Under the pieces are notes generated by a model that had not been told where the DNA came from, did not search any database, and saw only the letters and a program-made list of their open reading frames with translations. From positions 1 to 34,695 of the forward strand of contig CADBQW010000023.1 of assembly GCA_902796925.1 (NCBI GenBank): 34,695 bases of DNA, written 5' to 3'. Position 1 is the first letter of the stretch. Every line of letters begins with the position of its first letter. Origin of the DNA: an uncultured bacterium (GTDB lineage: Bacteria > Cyanobacteriota > Vampirovibrionia > Gastranaerophilales > Gastranaerophilaceae). A program made the position numbers and the translations under genes. This document shows, in pieces, positions 30,402 to 34,695 of the stretch.

Positions 30402-30418
30402 ATATGTTAAATACATAT
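30402..30418. promoter_or_regulatory. Dyad in the lysA promoter region
   Basis: ATATGT (30402-30407) - TAAAT - ACATAT (30413-30418) is a perfect 6-bp inverted repeat, 21 bases before the lysA start and overlapping the -10-like sequence TATGTT (30403-30408). It could be a regulator site for the lysA-dacA-yitT operon. In AT-rich DNA such dyads can arise by chance. Confidence 0.3.
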
Positions 30419-30438
30419 AAACGATTAAAGAGGGCTCA

Positions 30439-31758
30439 ATGGGTAGTATTAATCAAGATTTAAAACCAATTACGACAACTGTTGATGAAAGTGGAAACTT
30501 GCAAATTGGCGGGTGTAGCCTGGTTGAATTGACAGAAAAATACGGTACCCCTCTTTACGTGATTGACGAGGAGACTTTACGGGGAATATGTAAGGATTAC
30601 AAGAGGGCATTTCCTAACGTTAATATGATGTATGCCTCAAAGGCTCTCTGTACATCTGCAATTGCAAAAATCCTATCAAGTGAAGATTTTGGGTTTGATA
30701 CTGTTTCAGCAGGTGAAATTTATACCTGTAAGAATGCCGGTGTCGATATGAAAAAGATACTATTTAATGGGAACAACAAAAGTTATGATGAAATAAAATT
30801 GGCATTGGATTTTGATATTGGGCGTTTTTCTGTTGACAATTTTTTTGAACTTTCACTATTAAATGAAATTGCAAAATCTGAGAATAAATATGTCGATATT
30901 CTTTTGAGAATAACACCGGGTATTGAATGTCATACGCATGAATACATCCAAACCGGACACCTGGATTCTAAATTTGGATTTGATCTTACCCAAATTGATG
31001 AGGCAGTAGAGCCTATTGAAAATGAGTACAAAAACCTCAGATTACGAGGGCTTCATGCTCATATAGGGTCTCAAATTTTTGAAACTCAAGTTTTCAAGGA
31101 TGAAATAGAAATTCTGGTAAGAGAAATTTCAAGACTTAATAAAAAATTTAATATAAAGCTTGATGAAATAAATCTTGGCGGAGGTATAGGAGTGAAATAT
31201 ACGCAAAAAGATAATCCGCCATCTGTATTTGATATTGCAAAGGTTATCTTTGAAAGTTTAGAGGAAAATATACAAAAATATAATATTGAACGACCTACGA
31301 TATTCATAGAACCGGGAAGAAGTATTATTTCAACAAGCGGAGTAACTCTTTATACCGTAGGAAGTTCAAAACAAGTTCCCAACGGTAAAAAATATGTAGC
31401 TTTAGATGGTGGTATGGCTGACAATCCAAGACCTTCGCTTTATGAAGCCGAATATACGGCACAGGTCGCTAATGCTAAAGAAAATAAAAAGATAGAAAAG
31501 GTTACCCTAGCAGGAAAATATTGTGAAAGCGGTGATATTTTAATAAAAGATATACTTCTGCCCGAGCTAGAGGAAGGTGACATTATTTGTGTTTATAATA
31601 CAGGAGCGTATAATTATTCGATGGCATCAAATTATAACCGCAGAGAAAAACCTGCTATGGTACTTGTAAATAAATCCCAGTCTGATATTATAGTAAAGAG
31701 AGAAACTCTGGATGATATTATTTCAAAAGATGTTATTCCTGAAAGGTTGAAAGGATAG
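30439..31758 (+). CDS. lysA: Diaminopimelate decarboxylase
   Basis: This PLP enzyme converts meso-diaminopimelate to lysine. It has 439 residues with a fold-III alanine-racemase-like barrel: PLP lysine K68 (MMYASKAL), the phosphate-binding glycine loop NLGGGIGVKY, the GHLDSKFG motif and the EPGRSI and YCESGDIL segments, where the cysteine is catalytic at the dimer interface. AGAGGG precedes the ATG. dacA starts 3 bases after the stop, so lysine/DAP metabolism and c-di-AMP synthesis share a transcript. Confidence 0.96.
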   Translation: MGSINQDLKPITTTVDESGNLQIGGCSLVELTEKYGTPLYVIDEETLRGICKDYKRAFPNVNMMYASKALCTSAIAKILSSEDFGFDTVSAGEIYTCKNAGVDMKKILFNGNNKSYDEIKLALDFDIGRFSVDNFFELSLLNEIAKSENKYVDILLRITPGIECHTHEYIQTGHLDSKFGFDLTQIDEAVEPIENEYKNLRLRGLHAHIGSQIFETQVFKDEIEILVREISRLNKKFNIKLDEINLGGGIGVKYTQKDNPPSVFDIAKVIFESLEENIQKYNIERPTIFIEPGRSIISTSGVTLYTVGSSKQVPNGKKYVALDGGMADNPRPSLYEAEYTAQVANAKENKKIEKVTLAGKYCESGDILIKDILLPELEEGDIICVYNTGAYNYSMASNYNRREKPAMVLVNKSQSDIIVKRETLDDIISKDVIPERLKG

Positions 31759-31761
31759 AAA

Positions 31762-32682
31762 ATGTTGAACGATTTTTTTGGATTTTTAACTAAATACTTA
31801 GGTAATATTGTTACAACCTTTACAATTGCTGATATTGTCCAAATTGTTGTTTTAGTAGCTTTTTTATTCTTTGCTTACCGAAAATTTATCAAAAATACAA
31901 GGTCTGAAAAATTTGTCAAAGGAGTTTTGATTCTTGCTCTGGGCTGGATATTTAGTGAATTACTAATTGCAATTAATCTTAAAATCTTGGGGGTATTTTT
32001 AAGAACCTCAGTAATGCTAATTTCTCTAAGTTTGATTGTCATATTTCAACCTGAACTCAGAAAGTTTTTAGGATTTTTGGGCCAGGCAGATATTATAGCA
32101 AAGCTCTTTTCTAATGATATTACATCAAGAAAAAAGGGTGAAAAGATAGATGTAATAAAAGAGCTGATTGATGCAGTAAAAGATTTGTCCAGATCACATA
32201 CCGGTGCATTGATGGTATTTCAAGGTGATTTGAGTCATACCTATAATGATGTAGGTACGATTCTTAATGCCGATTTGTCAACAGAACTCATATTAACAAT
32301 ATTTCACGAAAACACCCCTTTACATGATGGCGCTGTGGTAATAGATGGAGATAAAATAATTTCTGCGGGTGTTTTGCTTCCATTGACAGAGGATCCGAAA
32401 CTATCTTGGAAGTATGGTACTCGTCACAGAGCTGCAATAGGTATGTCCGAAACTTCTGATGCAGCTTGTCTTGTTGTATCAGAAGAAACAGGTGATGTTT
32501 CTATATGTATGGACGGTTCCCTTAAAAAGTATGAAGACTTGGCAACATTAAAATCAGATTTAGAGAAAATTCTTGGATATAGAACAGCAGAACCTGAAGA
32601 TACCCTAAAACGGCCAATGTTCAAACTTGGTGCATTTATTCCGACATCCAAAACTTCTGGCGACAATAAAGGAACCCTTTAA
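31762..32682 (+). CDS. dacA: Membrane diadenylate cyclase CdaA/DacA
   Basis: This enzyme makes c-di-AMP from two ATP. The 306 residues contain three N-terminal helices (about 22-40, 52-72 and 78-95) and a DisA_N catalytic domain (about 105-270) with the D189-G-A motif (PLHDGAVVI) and the R221-H-R motif (GTRHRAAIG). Both are intact, so activity is expected. Members regulate cell-wall and osmotic homeostasis. It is the middle gene of lysA-dacA-yitT. The usual cdaR (YbbR) and glmM neighbours are missing from this operon. Confidence 0.96.
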   Translation: MLNDFFGFLTKYLGNIVTTFTIADIVQIVVLVAFLFFAYRKFIKNTRSEKFVKGVLILALGWIFSELLIAINLKILGVFLRTSVMLISLSLIVIFQPELRKFLGFLGQADIIAKLFSNDITSRKKGEKIDVIKELIDAVKDLSRSHTGALMVFQGDLSHTYNDVGTILNADLSTELILTIFHENTPLHDGAVVIDGDKIISAGVLLPLTEDPKLSWKYGTRHRAAIGMSETSDAACLVVSEETGDVSICMDGSLKKYEDLATLKSDLEKILGYRTAEPEDTLKRPMFKLGAFIPTSKTSGDNKGTL

Positions 32683-32684
32683 GC

Positions 32685-33545
32685 ATGACTAATAAAAAAT
32701 TTAAAGACAGATTTATAGAGTTTTTATTTTTAACGCTTGGTCCTCTTATTGCGGCTTTTGCATTAGAGATTTTTCTTGTTCCAAACAATATAATTGATGG
32801 TGGTATCGTTGGTATTTCAATTATTACGGAATACTTGACCAAGGGCAATTTGGGTTTAATTATATTTCTTTTAAACCTCCCGTTTTTCTTTCTTGCGTTT
32901 AACAAAATTGGAAAACACTTTGTATTTAGGACATTTTATGCAATTCTGATGTTATCTTTAGGAGTGAACTTCTTTCACATAAATCATTTTTCACTTACTA
33001 GTGATCTGTTGTTGGTCACCGTATTTGGAGGGATAATCCTTGGGGCCGGAGTTGGCCTGGTACTTAAAAACAACGGCGCAATGGACGGTACGGAAATATT
33101 ATCACTTGTTTTGTCAAAGAAAATAGGGGTTACCGTTGGTGAATGTATTATGTTTTTCAATGTGTTTATCTACACTGCCGCAGGATTTATTTTCGGATTT
33201 GAAAAAGCTTTATATTCGGTCCTAACTTATTTTATAGCATATAAAGTTATTGATATAGTTGTAGAAGGGTTTAATACTTCAAAATCTGTAAGAATTATAA
33301 GTAATAAATATGAAGAAATCGGTAGAACTTTAATTTCAGAGCTGGAAATTGGGGTAACTTATATAAAGGCTAAAGGTGGATATTCCGGAGATGATAAGAC
33401 AATTATCTATTGCGTAATGTCAAGATTAGAACTGGCAAAACTAAAGGAAATAACAGCCGAAATAGATCCTTCGGCATTCATCTCAATTGTGGATGTACAT
33501 GAGTCCTTTGGCGGGAGCTTTAAAAAGTATAGAGACAAAATTTAA
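32685..33545 (+). CDS. YitT-family membrane protein (DUF161/DUF2179)
   Basis: This is a 286-residue protein with five to six membrane helices in the first 200 residues (FLFLTLGPLIAAFALEIFLVP, GLIIFLLNLPFFFLAF, VFGGIILGAGVGLVLK). A soluble C-terminal DUF2179 domain (about 200-286, with VRIISNKYEEIGRTLI and ISIVDVHESFGGSFKKY) follows. It starts 2 bases after the dacA stop, so it belongs to the same operon. The family is widespread but its transport or signalling role is unsettled. Confidence 0.92.
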   Translation: MTNKKFKDRFIEFLFLTLGPLIAAFALEIFLVPNNIIDGGIVGISIITEYLTKGNLGLIIFLLNLPFFFLAFNKIGKHFVFRTFYAILMLSLGVNFFHINHFSLTSDLLLVTVFGGIILGAGVGLVLKNNGAMDGTEILSLVLSKKIGVTVGECIMFFNVFIYTAAGFIFGFEKALYSVLTYFIAYKVIDIVVEGFNTSKSVRIISNKYEEIGRTLISELEIGVTYIKAKGGYSGDDKTIIYCVMSRLELAKLKEITAEIDPSAFISIVDVHESFGGSFKKYRDKI

Positions 33546-33612
33546 CATATAGACAATTTTAAAAAAATGTATTATATTTAAATAGGTTTGAATATTCAAG
33601 AAGGTAAAACAT

Positions 33613-33960
33613 ATGACTAAAAATACTGATACGGTACCTATAGAAGTAAACATCTTAACAAGTGATCACGATATAAAAGGAATAGTTCATGTTTCCAAGT
33701 ATACAAATACAAATCGTGAATTAACTGATCTGTTGAACGATAAAGAGCGAAGATTTTTAGCAGTTACAAATGCGGAGTTATACCCTCGTACCCCTGGACA
33801 GCCTCCGAGAAAATATAAATTTTTAGAAATACATATGGATTACGTGTTAATGGTTCATCCTACAACACAAGCCGTTTTCCAAGATAGCGGAAAATCTCAG
33901 GAAGATATCCGTCGTTTCCGTGATTTAAGAATGAAATTAAATCAAACAAAACCATTTTAA
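33613..33960 (+). CDS. Small conserved-looking unknown protein, 115 aa
   Basis: This is a 115-residue soluble protein. A beta-rich core (VPIEVNILTSDHDIKGIVHVS, then LTDLLNDKERRFLAVTNAELYP and YKFLEIHMDYVLMVHPT) suggests a small SH3-like or Sm-like fold, with a helical Arg/Lys C-terminus. AGAAGGT precedes the ATG by about 8 bases. There is no signal peptide. A palindrome of the same core type as one at 3702-3719 lies just after its stop. The family is not recognised; the strand pattern resembles small proteins that bind RNA or act as subunits, but this is conjecture. Confidence 0.7.
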   Translation: MTKNTDTVPIEVNILTSDHDIKGIVHVSKYTNTNRELTDLLNDKERRFLAVTNAELYPRTPGQPPRKYKFLEIHMDYVLMVHPTTQAVFQDSGKSQEDIRRFRDLRMKLNQTKPF

Positions 33961-33966
33961 TAGTAG

Positions 33967-34027
33967 CGTGCACTTCAGTGCACGAATTGAATTTTGATTT
34001 TATTTTTTTGTTCGTGCATTATAATGC
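33967..34027. repeat. REP-like palindrome pair
   Basis: CGTGCACT - TC - AGTGCACG (33967-33984) is a perfect 8-bp stem-loop. A second palindrome, GCATTATAATGC, lies at 34016-34027, and GTAGC (33963-33967) and GCTAC (34025-34029) flank the pair. The first shares the core ACTTCAGT with 3702-3719 while the outer arms differ and still pair. It sits between the stops of two convergent small genes. Confidence 0.7.
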
Positions 34028-34044
34028 TACAGCCGTAGATATTT

Positions 34045-34299
34045 CTATTGATTATTACTTTTGTTTTCTTTAACAAATATATCTTCTGCAGGTTGACCAT
34101 TTATTATAATTTTTTGGGAATCAAAACCTTCTTTAATATATTCTTTTGCAATTTCTTTTACATCACCTCTCCCATCAGCCATTTTAACAATCTTACCTGG
34201 TTTCCCATTATCATCAGTTCGTTCGTGAACAAAAAACTCATTTGGCCTATAGGGATTTTCAGATCCTATAATAATAAAACTATCTTTATCGAAACTCAT
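34045..34299 (-). CDS. Small unknown protein, 84 aa
   Basis: This is an 84-residue soluble protein beginning MSFDKDSFIIIGSENPYRPN. Its segment EIAKEYIKEGFDSQKIIINGQPAEDIFV (about 48-75) looks like a small alpha/beta unit. The start is good: AAAGGAGATAAC precedes the ATG. It has no signal peptide or known domain. It is flanked by the REP-like palindromes on one side and the repeat-rich spacer next to tRNA-Arg on the other. Confidence 0.6.
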   Translation of the reverse strand: MSFDKDSFIIIGSENPYRPNEFFVHERTDDNGKPGKIVKMADGRGDVKEIAKEYIKEGFDSQKIIINGQPAEDIFVKENKSNNQ

Positions 34300-34319
34300 C
34301 GTTATCTCCTTTTATGATA

Positions 34320-34641
34320 GAGTACTTTGTGCATAATTATGATAAAACGAAAATTACGTAAAATTTGCTATGAATATTATTTATATTTACAATCTGTCAC
34401 AACTAGGTATCGTTTTCGACCAACCAAATCAAAAGTTTTTTGACCGGAGTACAAATAAAGAGTAAAAGTGAGTAAATCGTTTTTTGGGTAAAGCTGCACT
34501 TCCGACCTTCAAAACCACTACAACGAGCGGGCTTTACAAAAATTGCAAACTGTCTGTACCTTGCAAACTGATCGTCTTACTATATCTGCCGAGCGAAACA
34601 ATTGAGTATTGTTGCACAAAAGTTGCACAAAATAGAAAAAA
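34320..34641. other. 320-bp non-coding spacer next to tRNA-Arg with direct repeats
   Basis: No gene with a ribosome site is visible. TTGCAAACTG occurs at 34543-34552 and 34561-34570 (18-base period). GTTGCACAAAA occurs twice in tandem at 34611-34621 and 34622-34632. The second pair ends 10 bases from the tRNA-Arg 3' end. The base composition is more mixed than the surrounding spacer DNA (for example CGACCTTCAAAACCAC and CGAGCGGGC). This is the layout expected of an integrase attachment region with arm-type sites or of a degraded element edge. No integrase is in the window. Confidence 0.5.
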
Positions 34642-34695
34642 CGCGCGTGGCAAGATTCGAACTCGCGACCTTTTCGTTCGTAGCGAAACGCTCTA
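34642..34695 (-). tRNA. tRNA-Arg (anticodon ACG), 5' part beyond the window
   Basis: The minus strand shows the end of a D-arm (GAGC), the anticodon stem TTTCG/CGAAA with loop CTACGAA (anticodon ACG), the T-arm GCGAG TTCGAAT CTTGC and the acceptor 3' strand CACGCGC with discriminator G at 34642. CCA is not encoded. The 5' acceptor and D-arm start lie beyond 34695. The call rests on three intact arms. Confidence 0.93.

Noticed and set aside
34480-34640. Possible integrase C-terminal fragment next to tRNA-Arg
   Set aside because: Neither strand gives a stretch with recombinase motifs (R..HxxR..Y); only repeats are supportable.

Overview
This 34.7 kb window is AT-rich chromosomal DNA from a diderm bacterium. 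It carries an outer-membrane-barrel-like protein, a TonB-type domain, an FtsB-like protein and a type IV pilus-like assembly apparatus, yet its genome style is Firmicutes-like: strong GGAGG-type ribosome sites, very low GC and tight operons. A non-photosynthetic relative of Cyanobacteria (Vampirovibrionia/'Melainabacteria', Gastranaerophilales-type) is my best guess. That rests on overall gene content and on the many lineage-restricted small proteins, not on a marker-gene tree. No phage, transposase or CRISPR array is visible.

Layout. 1-2750: tRNA-Pro, aroK-aroB (shikimate pathway), then an unusual zinc-ribbon/membrane/TonB-C-like protein. 2760-4218: tRNA-Cys with a clear promoter, three small unknown genes and a 420-bp hairpin-rich spacer. 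4213-7412 (minus): a tight operon rplI - core-MetE-like methyltransferase - CooC-like ATPase with a CxC motif - folD. This is the most interesting metabolic cluster, because these partners normally belong to the Wood-Ljungdahl/corrinoid methyl-transfer world. 7563-9280: an orphan pair of sugar ABC permeases. 9284-10873: a GT2 glycosyltransferase and an unknown gene. 11048-15657: a small LuxR-type HTH protein, a CheY-like regulator paired with a degenerate GspE/PilB ATPase, an unknown protein, and a hybrid GAF histidine kinase. 15813-17503: an unknown gene, a possible small RNA, and a stand-alone TOPRIM (OLD-like) protein. 17599-20497: a papain-order cysteine-protease-like protein followed one base later by a 5'-nucleotidase; neither has a signal peptide. 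20498-22857 (minus): a PilM-PilN fusion and PilO. 22962-25693: nadA, rlmB and the primary sigma factor. 25778-26383: a GNAT acetyltransferase. 26389-29270 (minus): FtsB/DivIC-like, TPR protein and HExxH metalloprotease. 29335-30318 (minus): outer-membrane-like protein. 30439-33545: lysA-dacA-yitT operon. 33613-34299: two small unknown genes. The window ends in a repeat-rich spacer against the 3' end of tRNA-Arg(ACG).

How parts fit. lysA (meso-DAP to lysine) and dacA (c-di-AMP synthesis) link cell-wall precursor metabolism to second-messenger signalling. The FtsB-like/TPR/HExxH operon is probably envelope or division related. PilMN, PilO and the degenerate GspE-like ATPase with its response regulator suggest a reduced or repurposed pilus/secretion platform. 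The methyltransferase/CooC/FolD cluster suggests methyl transfer from one-carbon folate or a corrinoid protein to homocysteine, with a nickel or metal chaperone.

All product calls come from motif reading only; no database search was run.
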